From Streptomyces sp. NA02950 (GTDB lineage: Bacteria; Actinomycetota; Actinomycetes; Streptomycetales; Streptomycetaceae): a stretch of 64,000 nt of DNA. Below, in pieces: positions 42,913 to 54,196 of the stretch. The translations under genes were made by a program, and so were the position numbers. The notes beneath the pieces were generated by a model. The model had not been told where the DNA came from. It saw only the letters and a program-made list of their open reading frames with translations, and did not search any database. Position 1 is the stretch's first letter. Every line of letters starts with the position of its first letter. Location: positions 8,090,001 to 8,154,000 of the forward strand of contig NZ_CP054916.1 of the NCBI RefSeq assembly GCF_013364155.1, in the 5' to 3' direction.

Positions 42913-45900
42913 ATGGGCGTGAACGAGTGCGGGCAGGGGCTCACCGGTGTGGGTCAGGATGCCGTCGCCGTCATTGGAATGTCGTGCCGGGTTCCCGGCG
43001 CCGAGGATGTGCGCTCCTTCTGGAAGCTGCTGAAGGGGAGCGAGCACGCGATCGCCGAGGGGCCCGCCGACCGGTGGCCCACGGACATCCCCGAACTGGC
43101 GCGGCACCCCCGGGGCGGCTTCGTCGACCGCGTCGGCGACTTCGACGCGGACTTCTTCGGCATCTCCCCGAGAGAGGCCGCGGTGATGGACCCGCGCCAG
43201 CGCATGGTGCTCGAGCTGGGCTGGGAGGCTCTGGAAGACGCCTTCCTCCCGCCGGAGAGCCTGCGCGGCAGCGCCACGGCGGTGTTCCTGGGCGCCACCG
43301 GTGACGACTACGCCTCCCTGGTGCACCGGCACGGCGCCGACGCGTTGTCCCACCACTCCATCGCCGGGCTGAGCCGGGGCCTGATCGCCAACCGGGTCTC
43401 GCACCAACTGGGCCTGCACGGACCGAGCCTGACCGTGGACACGGCGCAGTCCTCCTCCCTCGTCGCCGTGCACATGGCCTGCGAGAGCCTGCGTTCGGGC
43501 GCCGCACGTCTGGCGCTGGCCGGCGGGGTCCATCTCAACCTGGTGCCGGAGAGCACCATCGCCTTCGCCCGCTCCGGGGCGCTGTCGCCGGACTGCCGCA
43601 GCCACACCTTCGACGCCCGCGCCAACGGTTTCGTCCGCGGTGAGGGCGCGGGCGTGGTCGTGCTCAAGCGCCTGGCCGACGCGGTCGCCGACGGCGACGA
43701 CGTGTACTGCGTACTGCTCGGTGGCGCCGTCAACCACGACGGCCCGGGCGCGCTCACCGTGCCCAGCGCCGAGGCGCAGAGCGCGCTGCTGCGCGGGGCC
43801 TACCGCGCCGCCGGAGTGGCCCCCGCCCAGGTGCGGTACGTCGAACTGCACGGCACCGGCACCCGGGCGGGCGACCCGGTCGAGGCGAGCGCCTTGGCCG
43901 CGGTCTTCGGCGAGGGCCGCGACACCGCGCAGCCGCTGCTGGTCGGATCGGTGAAGACCAACATCGGCCATCTCGACGCGGCCGCGGGCGTCGTGGGCCT
44001 GATCAAGGTCGCCCTGTCGGTGCGGCACGGTCTGCTGCCCGCCAGCCTCAACTACGAGACCCCGAACCCGGACATCCCCCTGGAGCGGTGGAAGCTGCGG
44101 GTCAACGCGGCCACCGGGGCATGGCCCGACGCCCCCCGGCTGGCCGGTGTCAGCTCGTTCGGCATCGGCGGCACCAACTGCCACCTCGTCGTCGCCGCCC
44201 CCGAGCCCCGGCCCGAGCCCGAGGCGGACGCGGAGCCCGTGCCCGGCACGCCGGTCCCGGTGCTGGTGTCCGCGCGCACCCCCCAGGCGCTGCGCGCCCA
44301 GGCCCGGCGGCTGCACGACTGGGTGCGTGACGACGAGGGGCTGCGCCCGCTGGACGTGGGCTACTCCACGGCGATGACCAGGTCCTCGCTGAAGAGCCGG
44401 GGCGTGGTGCTCGCCGCCGACCGGGCGGAACTGCTCGACGGCCTGGCCGCGCTGGCCGAGGGCAGGCCGTCGGCGCGGGTCGTCACCGGCACCGCCGCCG
44501 AGGGCGGCCGCGTGGTGTGGGTGTTCTCCGGTCAGGGCGCGCACTGGGTCGGTATGGCCAAGGGCCTGTGGGACGCCAACGAGGTGTTCGCCGCCCGGAT
44601 GGATGAATGCGAGGCCCTGCTGCAGCAGTTCGGCGGCTGGTCGCTGCGGGAGGTGCTCGGCGACGAGGAAGCCCTCAAGCGGATGGACGTCGTACAGCCC
44701 GCGCTGTTCGCCGTCATGGTCTCCCTCGCCGAGGTGTGGCGGTCGGCGGGCCTGGAGCCCGACGCGGTCATCGGCCACTCCCAGGGCGAGATCGCCGCCG
44801 CCACCGCGGCCGGCATCCTCTCCCTGGCCGACGGCATCCGGCTGATCGTCGCCCGCGCGCGGATCATCACCGAGAAACTGTCCGGGCGGGGCCTGATGGC
44901 CGTCCTGGACCTTCCCGCCGACCAGGTCGACCAGTCCCGGGTCGCCATCGGCGCGGTCAACTCGCCCGGCACCGTGGTGATCTCCGGTGACCCCGACGGC
45001 GTCCGCGCGGCCGTCGCCGACTGCGAGGCCCGGGAGATCCGCGCCCGGATCGTCCCGGTCGACTACGCCTCCCACTGCGACCACGTGGAATCGATCCGGG
45101 ACGAGGTGCTCAGCGGTGTGGCGGGCGCCGCGACCACCGACACCGGTGTGGTGTTCTACTCCACCGTCGTCGCGGGACGGGTCGACCCCGCCACGCTGGA
45201 CGCCGAGTACTGGTACCGGAACCTGCGCGAGCCGGTGCGCTTCGCCGACACCGTCCAGGCGCTGTCCGCCGACGGATACGGCGTGTTCGTGGAGGTCAGC
45301 CCGCACCCGGTGCTGACGATGCACACCGCGGCCACGGTCGGCTCCGCCGTCGTACAGCCCACGCTGCGCCGTGACGAGGAGGAGACGCACCGTCTGCTGC
45401 TGTCCATGGCCGAGCTGTACAGCCGCGGCGTCGACCTGGACTGGCGGGGGGTGTTCACCGGCGCCCGGCGGGTTCCGCTGCCGACCTACGCCTTCCAGCG
45501 CGAGACGTACTGGGTCGACGGGGCCGCCGCCGACGCGCCCGTCGCGCGACCGGTCGCCGCCGCCGCGGCGCCCGAGGCCGTCGCTTCCGCCACCACCGGG
45601 ATGTCCGAGCAGGACCTGTGGACCCTGGTGCGCGGTGAGGCGGCGGTGCTGCTCGGGCACACCGACACGGCACGGATCGGCTCGGACAACACCTTCAAGG
45701 AGCTGGGCTTCGACTCGGTGACCGCGGTGCAGCTGCGCGACCGGCTCAACACCGCGACCGGTTTGCAGATGCCCGCCTCGCTGGCCTACGACCACCCGAC
45801 GCCCGCCGCGGTGGTGCGGCACCTGCGCGAGCAGTTCACCGGGCCCGGCGAGGACCGGGCCGGTGCGCAGGGCCTCCCCGTCTCCGCCGCCGACGACCCG

Positions 45901-48900
45901 ATCGCGATCGTCGGCATGAGCTGCCGGCTGCCCGGTGGTGTGACCACCTCCGAGGACCTGTGGCGACTGGTCGCCGACGGGGTCGACGCGATCACCGGCT
46001 TCCCCGAGGACCGGGGCTGGCAGGTCGACGTGGGCGCGGACTTCGTGCCCGCCGGCGGCTTCCTGGACGGCGCGGCCGACTTCGACGCGGGCTTCTTCCG
46101 GATCAGCCCCCGCGAGGCCCTCGCCATGGACCCGCAGCAGCGGCTCGCCCTGGAAGCGGTGTGGGAGGCGCTGGAGAACGCCGGACAGGACCCGGCGGAG
46201 CTGCGCCGCAGCGGCACCGCGGTGTACATGGGCGCCATGGCCCAGGACTATCTGCCGCGCCTCCAGGAGGTGTCCGGCAACCTCGCGGGCCATGCGCTGA
46301 CCGGCGGTTCCGGCAGTGTGGTGTCCGGCCGGATCGCCTACTCCCTCGGACTGGAGGGGCCGGCCGTCACCGTGGACACCGCCTGCTCCTCCTCCCTGGT
46401 CGCCGTGCACCTGGCCGCCCAGTCGCTGCGGTCCGGTGACTGCTCCCTCGCCCTGGCGGGCGGCGTCACCGTGATGTCGACGCCGGGCATGTTCGTCGAG
46501 TTCGCCCGGCAGGGCGGGCTGGCCGCCGACGGCCGCTGCAAGGCGTTCTCCGACACCGCCGACGGCACCGGCTGGTCCGAGGGCGTCGGTGTGCTGGTGC
46601 TGGAGCGGCTGTCCGACGCGCGCCGCAACGGCCGCCGTGTGCTGGCCGTGCTGCGCGGCAGCGCGATCAACCAGGACGGCGAGAGCAACGGCCTCACCGC
46701 GCCCAACGGCCCCTCCCAGGAGCGGGTGATCCGACAGGCCCTCGCCTCGGCCGGTCTGTCCCCGGCCGAGGTCGACGCGGTGGAGGCGCACGGCACCGGC
46801 ACCGGCCTCGGCGACCCGATCGAGGCACAGGCACTGCTGTCCGTCTACGGCCAGGACCGCGAGGACCCGCTGTGGCTGGGCTCGCTGAAGTCCAACATCG
46901 GACACACCCAGGCCGCCGCGGGCGTCGCGGGCGTAATCAAGATGATCATGGCGATGCGCGAGGGCGCGCTGCCCAGGACCCTGCACGCGGAAACGCCCTC
47001 GAGCCGGGTCGACTGGTCCTCCGGCGCCGTACGGCTGCTGGCCGAGCAGCGCGACTGGCCGGAGGTGGACCGCCCCCGGCGCGCCGGGGTCTCCTCGTTC
47101 GGCATCAGCGGCACCAACGCCCACGTGATCATCGAGCAGGGTGACCGCGCCGAGTCGACCGCGCCGTCCGCTGCCCCGTCCCGGGGCGAGCTGGTGTGGC
47201 CGGTGTCGGCGCACAGCGCCAAGGCGCTGGCCGGGCAGGCCCGCAAGCTGGGTGCCGCGCTCGCCGCCGGCCCCGCGGCGCACCCGGCCGATGTGGCCGT
47301 GTCCCTGGCCACCCGGCGTTCGGCCTTCGACCACCGCGCCGTGATCATCGGGGCGGACCGCGAGGAACTGCTCGCCGGGCTCGACGCCCTGGCCCAGGGG
47401 CGGCGCGACGCCGGTGCGATCACCGGCCACGCGTCGGCACCGCCCAGCGTCGGCGTCCTCTTCTCCGGGCAGGGCAGCCAGCGCCTGGGTATGAGCCGGG
47501 AGCTGATCGAGACCTTCCCCGTGTTCGCCGCAGCCTGGCGCGAGGTCTGCGCGGAACTCGACCCCCTGCTGGAGCGTCCCGTCGACGAGGTCGTCTCGGC
47601 CGAGCCCGGGTCCGAGACGGCCGGGCTGCTCGACGAGACCGCGATGACCCAGCCCGCGCTGTTCGCCTTCGAGGTGGCCGCCTACCGGCTCCTGACGTCC
47701 CTCGGGGTCGAACCCGCGGTGCTCGTCGGGCACTCCATCGGCGAGCTGGCCGCCGCACAGGTGGCAGGTGTGTTCTCCCTGGCCGACGCGGCCCGTCTGG
47801 TCGCCGCGCGCGGACGCCTGATGGGGGCGCTGCCGCGCGGCGGCGCCATGGTGGCCGTGCAGGCGAGCGAGGACGAGGTCCGGGAGGCCCTGGCCGGACA
47901 CGAGCGGGCCGTCTCCGTCGCCGCCGTGAACGGCCCCGCCGCCGTGGTCATCTCCGGTGTGGAGGAGGCCGTCACCGAGGTCGCCGCGGCCCTGGCCGCC
48001 GAAGGACGCAAGACGAGCCGGCTGCGCGTCTCGCACGCCTTCCACTCGCCGTTGATGGAACCCATGCTGGACGAGTTCCGGCGCGTCGCCGAGTCGGTCG
48101 GCTACGCCCCCGCGCGCATCGCGGTCGTCTCCAACGTGACCGGTGCCATCGCCGAACCGGGCGAGCTGGAACAGCCCGAGTACTGGGTGCGCCATGTGCG
48201 CGACGCCGTGCGCTTCGCCGACGGGGTCGCCGCCGCCGTGAAGGCCGGGGCCGAGGCGCTGGTCGAGGTGGGCCCCGACGGAGTCCTCTCCGCCATGGCC
48301 GCCGACACCCTCTCCGACGCCAACGTGACCGCGATCCCCCTTGTCCGCAAGGGGCGTTCGGAGACGCGTTCGGCGGCGGAGGGCCTGGCCCGGTTGCACG
48401 CCGCGGGTGTCCCGGTCGACTGGCGGGCCTATCTGGACGCCGTCGGCGCCGTGGGCAACCCCGTCGACCTGCCCACCTACGCCTTCGACCACCAGCGCTA
48501 CTGGGCGCAGCCGAGCAAGCCGCGCGGCGATGTCGCGGGCGCCGGACTGGAGCCGGTCGGGCATCCCTTCCTGTCCGCCGCCACCGAGCTGGCCGTCGGC
48601 GACCAGGTGGCGTTCAGCGGACGGATCGACCTCGTCGCCGAGTCCTGGCTGACCGACCACGCCATCTTCGGCACCACCGTGTTCCCCGGTGCGGCCGTGG
48701 TGGAGATGGCGCTGCGCGCGATCGAGAACTCCGGCTGCCGCGCCATCGAGGAACTCACCCTCCACGCGCCGCTGACCTTCGCCGACGGCGCCGTACAGGT
48801 GCAGGTCGTCGTCGGCGAGCCCGAGCAGCAGACGGGCAGGCGCTCCGTCGGGGTCTACTCACGTCCGGCCTCCGGCGCCTCCGGCGCCTGGACCCGGCAC

Positions 48901-51045
48901 GCCGACGGGCAGGCGGTCCCGCAGGCTCCCGCCCCCACCGCCACGGCCGACGTGTGGCCCCCGCAGGAGGCCGCCCCGGTGGACGTGTCCGATTTCTATC
49001 CGGAGCTGGTCGAAAGGGGTTACGGCTACGGCCCGGCCTTCCAGGGGCTGCGCTCGCTGTGGCGGCTCGGCGACGAGATCTACGGCGAGGTCCAGCTGCC
49101 CGACAAGGTGCCGCACGCCAAGGGCGGGTTCGCCGTCCATCCGGCCCTCTTCGACGCCGCGCTGCACCCGATGCTGTCGCTGATGGTGTCGGACGACCCG
49201 GCGCGGACGGTGCTGCCCTACTCCTGGTCCGGCGTCGTCTGCCACGCGCCCGCCGGAAGCCGTCTGCGGGTGGGCGTCGCCCGGATCAGCGACACCGAGG
49301 TGTCGCTGTCGATCACCGGTTCCGACGGTGCGCCCGTGCTGACCGTCGAGTCCCTGGCGCTGATGCCCGCTTCGGCGGACCAGCTGTCCCGGGGCTCCCT
49401 GGCCGACTCCCTGTTCGCCGTGCGCTGGTCGCCGGTGGAGCCGGGCCCCGAGCGGCCGGCCGAACCGGCCGAGATCGTGCACCTCGAGGCCGGTGGACAC
49501 GGCGACGCCGCCGCGTCGGCCCGGGCGAGCGTCCGCGAAGCGCTTGAGCTGGTGCAGCGGCGGCTGAGCGCCCCGCACGACCGTCCGCTCGCCATCGTGA
49601 CCCGGAACGCCGTGGCGGCCCTCCCCGGGGAGACACCCGATCTGGCCCTCGCACCGGTGTGGGGCCTGGTGCGCTCCGCGCAGATCGAGCACGGCGAACC
49701 GATCGTGCTCGTGGACACCGACGGCCACGAACAGTCGCTGCGCGCACTGGAGACCCTGGACGCGCGGGTGCCCCAGCTCGTGATCCGCCAGGGCCGGACC
49801 TACGCACCGCGACTGGTCCCCGCGGCCACCTCGGCCACTCCGCGGCGGCCCTGGGACCCGAACGGAACGGTGCTGCTCACCGGCGCGACCGGTGGTCTGG
49901 GCGCCCTGCTCGCCCGGCATCTGGTCGTCGAGCACGGCGTGCGCAACCTCCTGCTCCTCAGCCGCTCCGGCGCGGCCGGGCCGGCCGCGGAGCTGACCGG
50001 GCTCGGCGCCAACGTCACCCACGCGGCCTGCGATGTCTCCGACGCCGGGGCGCTGGCGGAGCAGCTCGCGCGGATCCCGCGGGAGGCGCCGCTCACCGCC
50101 GTGGTGCACATGGCAGGCGTACTCGACGACACCACCGTGGAGTTGATGACACCGGAGCGCATCGACCGGGTGTTCGCGCCCAAGGTCGATGCCGCGTGGC
50201 ATCTGCACGAACTCACCAAGGACATGGAGCTGTCGGCCTTCGTGCTGTACTCCTCGGTCGTGGGTGTGGTCGGCAACGCGGGCCAGGCCAACTACGCGGC
50301 CGCCAACGCCTTCCTCGACGCACTCGCCGAGCACCGCGCCGAGGCGGGGCTGCCCGCGCTCTCGCTGGCCTGGGGCCCGTGGGAGCTCGGCATGGCGAGC
50401 ACGCTCGGCCAGGCCGACCTGGCGCGCTTCCGGCGGCACGGCATGGTGCCCCTGACGGCGGAGCGGGGCACCGCCCTGTTCGACGCCGCTCTCGCCGCGG
50501 ACGAGAGCCTGCAACTTCCCGTGCAGATCGAGCGGGGCGCGCTGTGGCAGGACACCGTGCCCCCGCTGCTGGGCACCCTGGTCCAGCCCGCGCCCACGCG
50601 CTCCGGGCGGCCCGTCGCCGCCGAGGAGAGCGGGGAATCCCCCATGGCGAGCAGGCTGGCCGCCCTCCCGGCGGAGGAGCAGCGCGAGGAACTGGTGACG
50701 CTGCTGCTGGAGACCGCGGCCGTGGTGCTGGGTTACCCGTCCGCCGACGACATCGACGCCGACATGTCGTTCCAGGAGATCGGTTTCGACTCCCTCAGCG
50801 GTGTCGAGTTCCGCAACCAGGTCAAGCAGGACACGGGAGTCCACGTCCCGGCAACGGTGATCTACAACTATCCGACGCCCGCCGCGCTGGCGGAGCGCCT
50901 GCGGGAACTGCTGTTCCCCGAGCCGGAGCTGCCGGAGCAGGCGGAGGAGGCGACCGCCGACCTGCCGGACGACGAGTTCGACGGACTGGACGAGATCGAC
51001 GACCTCGACATCGAGGCGCTCGTACAGCGCGCGAACTCCGAATGA
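42913..51045 (+). CDS. Modular type I PKS-L: loading module KSQ-AT-ACP and extension module 1 KS-AT-DH-KR-ACP
   Basis: A 2710-residue PKS that starts the chain. The loading KS has Gln179 in place of Cys (VDTAQSSS), so it decarboxylates the acyl group instead of condensing. The loading AT has Ser623 in GHSQGE and YASH at 718 (methylmalonyl), giving a propionyl starter on ACP Ser935. Module L1: KS Cys1158; AT Ser1608 in GHSIGE and HAFH at 1708 (malonyl); DH His1916 and Asp2081; KR LDD and Tyr2461; ACP Ser2627. The first double bond is therefore made here. There is no N-terminal docking coil, as expected for a first subunit. The C-terminus is acidic ([25 protein letters not shown]) and unlike the tails of PKS-A and B, so its partner is probably off-window. 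ATG 42913 is chosen because of TGGAG at 42904-42908 and because the KS begins soon after. Linkers are more divergent than in PKS-A to D. Confidence 0.96.
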   Translation: MGVNECGQGLTGVGQDAVAVIGMSCRVPGAEDVRSFWKLLKGSEHAIAEGPADRWPTDIPELARHPRGGFVDRVGDFDADFFGISPREAAVMDPRQRMVLELGWEALEDAFLPPESLRGSATAVFLGATGDDYASLVHRHGADALSHHSIAGLSRGLIANRVSHQLGLHGPSLTVDTAQSSSLVAVHMACESLRSGAARLALAGGVHLNLVPESTIAFARSGALSPDCRSHTFDARANGFVRGEGAGVVVLKRLADAVADGDDVYCVLLGGAVNHDGPGALTVPSAEAQSALLRGAYRAAGVAPAQVRYVELHGTGTRAGDPVEASALAAVFGEGRDTAQPLLVGSVKTNIGHLDAAAGVVGLIKVALSVRHGLLPASLNYETPNPDIPLERWKLRVNAATGAWPDAPRLAGVSSFGIGGTNCHLVVAAPEPRPEPEADAEPVPGTPVPVLVSARTPQALRAQARRLHDWVRDDEGLRPLDVGYSTAMTRSSLKSRGVVLAADRAELLDGLAALAEGRPSARVVTGTAAEGGRVVWVFSGQGAHWVGMAKGLWDANEVFAARMDECEALLQQFGGWSLREVLGDEEALKRMDVVQPALFAVMVSLAEVWRSAGLEPDAVIGHSQGEIAAATAAGILSLADGIRLIVARARIITEKLSGRGLMAVLDLPADQVDQSRVAIGAVNSPGTVVISGDPDGVRAAVADCEAREIRARIVPVDYASHCDHVESIRDEVLSGVAGAATTDTGVVFYSTVVAGRVDPATLDAEYWYRNLREPVRFADTVQALSADGYGVFVEVSPHPVLTMHTAATVGSAVVQPTLRRDEEETHRLLLSMAELYSRGVDLDWRGVFTGARRVPLPTYAFQRETYWVDGAAADAPVARPVAAAAAPEAVASATTGMSEQDLWTLVRGEAAVLLGHTDTARIGSDNTFKELGFDSVTAVQLRDRLNTATGLQMPASLAYDHPTPAAVVRHLREQFTGPGEDRAGAQGLPVSAADDPIAIVGMSCRLPGGVTTSEDLWRLVADGVDAITGFPEDRGWQVDVGADFVPAGGFLDGAADFDAGFFRISPREALAMDPQQRLALEAVWEALENAGQDPAELRRSGTAVYMGAMAQDYLPRLQEVSGNLAGHALTGGSGSVVSGRIAYSLGLEGPAVTVDTACSSSLVAVHLAAQSLRSGDCSLALAGGVTVMSTPGMFVEFARQGGLAADGRCKAFSDTADGTGWSEGVGVLVLERLSDARRNGRRVLAVLRGSAINQDGESNGLTAPNGPSQERVIRQALASAGLSPAEVDAVEAHGTGTGLGDPIEAQALLSVYGQDREDPLWLGSLKSNIGHTQAAAGVAGVIKMIMAMREGALPRTLHAETPSSRVDWSSGAVRLLAEQRDWPEVDRPRRAGVSSFGISGTNAHVIIEQGDRAESTAPSAAPSRGELVWPVSAHSAKALAGQARKLGAALAAGPAAHPADVAVSLATRRSAFDHRAVIIGADREELLAGLDALAQGRRDAGAITGHASAPPSVGVLFSGQGSQRLGMSRELIETFPVFAAAWREVCAELDPLLERPVDEVVSAEPGSETAGLLDETAMTQPALFAFEVAAYRLLTSLGVEPAVLVGHSIGELAAAQVAGVFSLADAARLVAARGRLMGALPRGGAMVAVQASEDEVREALAGHERAVSVAAVNGPAAVVISGVEEAVTEVAAALAAEGRKTSRLRVSHAFHSPLMEPMLDEFRRVAESVGYAPARIAVVSNVTGAIAEPGELEQPEYWVRHVRDAVRFADGVAAAVKAGAEALVEVGPDGVLSAMAADTLSDANVTAIPLVRKGRSETRSAAEGLARLHAAGVPVDWRAYLDAVGAVGNPVDLPTYAFDHQRYWAQPSKPRGDVAGAGLEPVGHPFLSAATELAVGDQVAFSGRIDLVAESWLTDHAIFGTTVFPGAAVVEMALRAIENSGCRAIEELTLHAPLTFADGAVQVQVVVGEPEQQTGRRSVGVYSRPASGASGAWTRHADGQAVPQAPAPTATADVWPPQEAAPVDVSDFYPELVERGYGYGPAFQGLRSLWRLGDEIYGEVQLPDKVPHAKGGFAVHPALFDAALHPMLSLMVSDDPARTVLPYSWSGVVCHAPAGSRLRVGVARISDTEVSLSITGSDGAPVLTVESLALMPASADQLSRGSLADSLFAVRWSPVEPGPERPAEPAEIVHLEAGGHGDAAASARASVREALELVQRRLSAPHDRPLAIVTRNAVAALPGETPDLALAPVWGLVRSAQIEHGEPIVLVDTDGHEQSLRALETLDARVPQLVIRQGRTYAPRLVPAATSATPRRPWDPNGTVLLTGATGGLGALLARHLVVEHGVRNLLLLSRSGAAGPAAELTGLGANVTHAACDVSDAGALAEQLARIPREAPLTAVVHMAGVLDDTTVELMTPERIDRVFAPKVDAAWHLHELTKDMELSAFVLYSSVVGVVGNAGQANYAAANAFLDALAEHRAEAGLPALSLAWGPWELGMASTLGQADLARFRRHGMVPLTAERGTALFDAALAADESLQLPVQIERGALWQDTVPPLLGTLVQPAPTRSGRPVAAEESGESPMASRLAALPAEEQREELVTLLLETAAVVLGYPSADDIDADMSFQEIGFDSLSGVEFRNQVKQDTGVHVPATVIYNYPTPAALAERLRELLFPEPELPEQAEEATADLPDDEFDGLDEIDDLDIEALVQRANSE

Positions 51046-51089
51046 GAACCCCCGTGCCCCCGTGCGCCGACCTCGATAAGGGTGGAGAG

Positions 51090-52247
51090 ATGAAGCCGGA
51101 AGACCTGAAGGCCGTTCGTACGTTCGTGAAGGAGTGCCTCGGCGGCCAACACGCGGAGATGGACGCGTTCGAGGACAAGCCCTCGGACGTCTACGAGAGG
51201 TTCCGGGAGACCGGACTGGCCAACTGGTGGCTGCCGGAGGAGCTCGGTGGCCACGGGCTCAGCCTCGAGGACAGCGTCGAGATCGTCAACGAGATCGCCT
51301 ACGGCGACGCCGGGGTGGCGTTCACGCTCTTCATCTCCGTGCTCGGCACCAGCATCGTTCAGCTGTACGGCTCCGACGAGCTCAAGGCCCGGTACCTCGA
51401 GCCCATGGCCGCCCGGGGCTCGTTCTGCGCGACGCTGGGCAGTGAACAGTCCGCGGGCAGTGAACTCGCCAAGATCGAGACCGTGGTGGCGGCCGAGGGC
51501 GACGAACTTGTCATCACCGGCGAGAAGTTCTTCTCCACCAACACCGACTTCGCCGACTTCCTCGTTGTCGTGGCCCGCTCGGCCGAAGACCCCGAGGCGT
51601 ACCACGCCGTGCTGATCCCGCGCGACACCCCCGGTGTCGAGATCGTGAAGCGCTGGGACGTCATCGGTCTGCGCGCCTCGTACACCTACCAGGTCAGCCT
51701 GAAGGGCTGCCGCGTCCCCGCCGCGAACCGCCTCGACGGCTCGGGCCTGCGGCTGCTGGAGATCGGCCTCAACGCCAGCCGCATCCTGATCGCCGCCACC
51801 GCGATCGGCGTCGCCCGCCGCATCCGCGACCACTGCATGACCTACGCCAAGAGCAAGCCTCTCCGCGGCGGCGTCCTCATGGAGAGCCCCGTGTTCGCGC
51901 AGCGGCTCGCGCAGATGGAGATGCAGATCGACGTCATGAAGAGCCACTGTCTGCGCGCTGCCCGCGACTATGACGCGATCATGAAGGATCCCGGCGCCGC
52001 CGCCCAGTTCCACCGGCAGGGCACCCTCAAGTCCGCCTTGACCGCCAAGATGTTCTGCGGCCAAGCCGGTTGGGACGTGGCCAGTGTGGGCTCCGAGATG
52101 TTCGGCGGACTCGGCTACACCCACGACATGCCCATCGGCAAGCTGATGCGCGACATCCGCTACGTCTCCATCGTGGAGGGCGGCGACGACGTCCTGCGCG
52201 ATCTGCTCTTCAGCCGTTATGTGATCCCCGTGCCCCGCCGATCCTAG
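51090..52247 (+). CDS. Acyl-CoA (or acyl-ACP) dehydrogenase family flavoprotein
   Basis: A 385-residue protein of normal family length, predicted to hold FAD and oxidise an acyl thioester to the alpha,beta-enoyl form. Visible marks are the substrate/FAD loop [10 protein letters not shown] (usually TEPEAGSD), the [10 protein letters not shown] segment, the C-terminal [10 protein letters not shown], and the catalytic Glu363 in VEGGDDV (usually YEGTNE). The catalytic base is kept, but the loops differ from fatty-acid beta-oxidation enzymes. The start is ATG 51090 with AAGGGTGGAG at 51078-51087. An ATG at 51042 overlapping the PKS-L stop is in frame and would add 16 residues. It is coupled to PKS-L. 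No methoxymalonyl-ACP genes are nearby, so a role in extender-unit synthesis is not supported. Desaturation of the chain or product is the likeliest inference. Confidence 0.88.
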   Translation: MKPEDLKAVRTFVKECLGGQHAEMDAFEDKPSDVYERFRETGLANWWLPEELGGHGLSLEDSVEIVNEIAYGDAGVAFTLFISVLGTSIVQLYGSDELKARYLEPMAARGSFCATLGSEQSAGSELAKIETVVAAEGDELVITGEKFFSTNTDFADFLVVVARSAEDPEAYHAVLIPRDTPGVEIVKRWDVIGLRASYTYQVSLKGCRVPAANRLDGSGLRLLEIGLNASRILIAATAIGVARRIRDHCMTYAKSKPLRGGVLMESPVFAQRLAQMEMQIDVMKSHCLRAARDYDAIMKDPGAAAQFHRQGTLKSALTAKMFCGQAGWDVASVGSEMFGGLGYTHDMPIGKLMRDIRYVSIVEGGDDVLRDLLFSRYVIPVPRRS

Positions 52248-52303
52248 CTCCCCTCCGTTGGAACGTTGAGGGTCAGCGCGCGGCGCCCGGTAGCAGGGGG
52301 CAC

Positions 52304-52323
52304 CTCCCAGCGGTAGCTGGGGG
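52304..52323. terminator. Hairpin between the convergent dehydrogenase and methyltransferase genes
   Basis: The arms CTCCCAGC and GCTGGGGG flank a GGTA loop (8 bp with one G-T pair). It sits in the 199-base gap between two convergent genes and could terminate both. The unit CCCAGCGGTAGCTGGG also resembles a palindrome I recall as dispersed in Streptomyces intergenic DNA (not checked). No other feature is seen in this gap. Confidence 0.45.
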
Positions 52324-52446
52324 CGCGGTGCCAGGCGTCGCGGGCCCGACAAGGTCCGCCGGACGGGGCCTGGGGCGCACGGGCGGTCGACCCGGCTCGA
52401 TCCGCTGCCATCGCGGCGGGTCGGGCCGGGCCGTCCGTCGTGGGCG

Positions 52447-53112
52447 TCAGGGGACCTCCGCCTCGAAGAGGGCGGTGCAGCCGTGGACGGTGACCTTGTG
52501 GTCGGGGAAGCGGGCGGCCAGCTCCGTCCGCAGATCGGCGAGGCTGTCCTCGGAGTTGTTCATCAGGCCGCGCCGGTTCCACATCCGGAAGTTGACCCGG
52601 GCGGCCGCCCCCACCGGTACGCCTTGGGTGAGCACGGTGGCGCCGAAGATGCGCCCACCCGGCCGTACGCAGGCCGCGACGTGGTCCAGCACCGTGGCCT
52701 TCTCACGAATGCTGCCGGGCACACAGTGCAGCAGGAAGTTCATCGACGCCGAGCCGAAGGCCGCCTTGGGCAGTGGCAGTGGTTCCAGCGCGTTGGCCCG
52801 GACCGTCTTGACCTCGAAGCGGGCCAGGCGGCGGGCCGCGTGCTCCAGCGAGTGCTCGTTCAGATCGGCCAGTGTGATGGCCTGCCCCGGCGCCGTCCGG
52901 CAGTTGTCCAGGAAGTAGCCGGTGCCCACGCCGACGTCCAGGTGGTCCGGGGAGACATTGCGGTCGAACAGGGCGACCACTTCGGAGACCGGGACGCGGA
53001 AGAGGAACCGGCAATTGATCTTGAAGGCCACCAGGTCGTACACGGGCAGTGTCCACGGCCGGTAGATGGTCTGGCCGGCGTGCACCAGGTCTGAGCGGGG
53101 CTTGGTGGTCAC
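52447..53112 (-). CDS. Class I SAM-dependent methyltransferase
   Basis: A 221-residue Rossmann-fold methyltransferase. SAM motif I is LDVGVGTG (residues 58-65). A downstream acidic strand, ITLADLNEHSL, should bind the ribose, followed by LPKAAFGSASMNFLLHC and the VRPGGRIFGATVL strand. The start is GTG 53112 (- strand) with GGAGG at 53119-53123 and a 6-base spacer. It is transcribed toward PKS-L and the dehydrogenase. Expected partner: a hydroxyl or enol of the finished polyketide. O-methylation of a hydroxypyrone would fit but is inference. It may instead belong to the chromosome next door. There are no cofactor-binding residues that would separate O- from C-methylation. Confidence 0.88.
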   Translation of the reverse strand: MTTKPRSDLVHAGQTIYRPWTLPVYDLVAFKINCRFLFRVPVSEVVALFDRNVSPDHLDVGVGTGYFLDNCRTAPGQAITLADLNEHSLEHAARRLARFEVKTVRANALEPLPLPKAAFGSASMNFLLHCVPGSIREKATVLDHVAACVRPGGRIFGATVLTQGVPVGAAARVNFRMWNRRGLMNNSEDSLADLRTELAARFPDHKVTVHGCTALFEAEVP

Positions 53113-53258
53113 GTGGAACCTCCGGCCGGCGGGGGCGAATACGTCGGGACATGACTATACGGGGCGGGAGTGCCGTGCCCCACCGGGCAGTTGGGCGTGT
53201 GTCCTGCCCGCTGGACACGGCCGTCGGGGCGAGTTGTGACGCTCCTGTTGCGGAAACT

Positions 53259-53774
53259 GTGGGCTCCATCACGGTTGCCACGATCTTGTCCTGGTGGACT
53301 CAACGGATGCTTTTGCTGCTGCTCCTTCCGGCCGGACTGGTCACCGCCTTCGGTCTCGCGGGCCACGGTTTCAGCCTTCTCGGGCGGGCCGGCCTCCGGC
53401 GCACGGGCCGCGATGCGCGGCTCCGGGTCCTCGCCGCCCTCCTGGGCGGCGCCGCGGCGGCCCTGTACACGTGGGGTCTGCTCCTTGTCGCCGGTGCGGT
53501 CCTGGAAGCGGAGGACGGCGGCACCGATTCCTCACCGCTCCGGCCCTGCCGGATCCCGGGCCAGGAGGAACGCGCGCAGCACGTTGTCGACTACAGCGTC
53601 TCCTACGTGCCGCTCCGGTTCGTCTGCGAGACGACGGGCGGCGGAAGCTACGCCGCCGAATCGGTTCCCGGCTATGTGAACCCGGCCGTGCTGGGTTTCG
53701 CGCTCGCCGCCGTCGTATCGGCCGGCGCCGCCACCCTGGAATCGGAGCGCCGCGCCAGGACACACCCCGGCTGA
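53259..53774 (+). CDS. Small membrane protein, three predicted helices, unknown function
   Basis: About 171 residues. There are hydrophobic helices near residues 10-34 (with MLLLLLLPAGLV), 50-75 and 150-168. Between helices 2 and 3 is a polar loop of about 65 residues with two Cys, probably outside the membrane. I do not recognise a family. The start is uncertain: GTG 53259 is used because it places a short tail before helix 1. ATG 53151 (no good ribosome site) and ATG 53307 are in-frame alternatives. It is divergent from the methyltransferase, sharing a 146-base upstream region. Nothing links it to polyketide synthesis. Confidence 0.6.
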   Translation: MGSITVATILSWWTQRMLLLLLLPAGLVTAFGLAGHGFSLLGRAGLRRTGRDARLRVLAALLGGAAAALYTWGLLLVAGAVLEAEDGGTDSSPLRPCRIPGQEERAQHVVDYSVSYVPLRFVCETTGGGSYAAESVPGYVNPAVLGFALAAVVSAGAATLESERRARTHPG

Positions 53775-53942
53775 TCCGGTTTCCGTGTACCACCCGTATT
53801 CCGCCGGAGGATCCCAAGGTGATGATATGAGTAATTAATGTACGAGTGACACCTTGTCAGGCCATTGCCAGACTGAGAGGCGCCTCGGCGATGAGAAAGC
53901 GGAATTCCGCCGAGGAGACCCCACTCTCAACGGAGGCAAGCG
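53775..53942 (+). promoter_or_regulatory. Leader of the 65-residue protein gene; AT-rich promoter candidate region
   Basis: This 168-base gap contains the most AT-rich run in this part of the window (around 53822-53842, GATGATATGAG followed by TAATTAATGTAC). That is unusual in such GC-rich DNA and suggests a promoter or operator. I cannot place a clear -35/-10 pair. It ends with GGAGG (53932-53936), six bases before the ATG. Confidence 0.35.
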
Positions 53943-54140
53943 ATGTCCTGTTCCATCGATACCCGAAAAGCCCTGGAGTTCCTCCAGACCAGCGGACTCG
54001 TCCATCTCGAAATACCCCTGGAGCAGTTGGTCCGCGCGACCACCACACTCGACGAGGTCGCGGGCTATGTGCTGGCGTGGGAGAAGTACGTGCTCGTCGT
54101 CGCGGCCGAATGCGACGAGGCGGCCGCGGCCGAGCAGTAA
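53943..54140 (+). CDS. 65-residue protein of unknown function, paired with the downstream helical-repeat protein
   Basis: A short but well-supported gene: GGAGG at 53932-53936 with a 6-base spacer, normal codon use, and a stop at 54138-54140. The product is acidic and probably helical. It has Cys3 and Cys57, the segment LVHLEIPLEQLV (residues 19-30) and a hydrophobic stretch GYVLAWEKYVLVVAAE (41-56), then a CDEAAAAEQ tail. No signal peptide or DNA-binding motif is seen. It resembles no family I know. It lies 56 bases before the ~596-residue gene and is probably cotranscribed with it, so a protein-partner or substrate role is possible. It lacks the Ser/Thr/Cys-rich core of a typical modified peptide precursor, so I do not call it one. 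Confidence 0.7.
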   Translation: MSCSIDTRKALEFLQTSGLVHLEIPLEQLVRATTTLDEVAGYVLAWEKYVLVVAAECDEAAAAEQ

Positions 54141-54196
54141 GGGCGACCCCGCGGCGCGGGGAAACCCCATGGGCAGACAGTGACGAGGGGGCGGTT

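Noticed and set aside
51090..52247. Part of a methoxymalonyl-ACP pathway
   Set aside because: The other needed genes (acyl carrier protein, 3-hydroxyacyl dehydrogenase, O-methyltransferase set, FkbH-like protein) are absent in this window, and all AT motifs read as malonyl or methylmalonyl.
52483..53094. Open frame on the + strand opposite the methyltransferase
   Set aside because: Shadow frame without a ribosome site. The - strand has SAM motif I and a well-placed GGAGG.
53943..54140. 65-residue protein as a RiPP (lanthipeptide-type) precursor
   Set aside because: No leader/core division, no Ser/Thr/Cys-rich C-terminus, and no lanthionine synthetase, YcaO or radical SAM gene nearby. Kept only as an unknown small protein.
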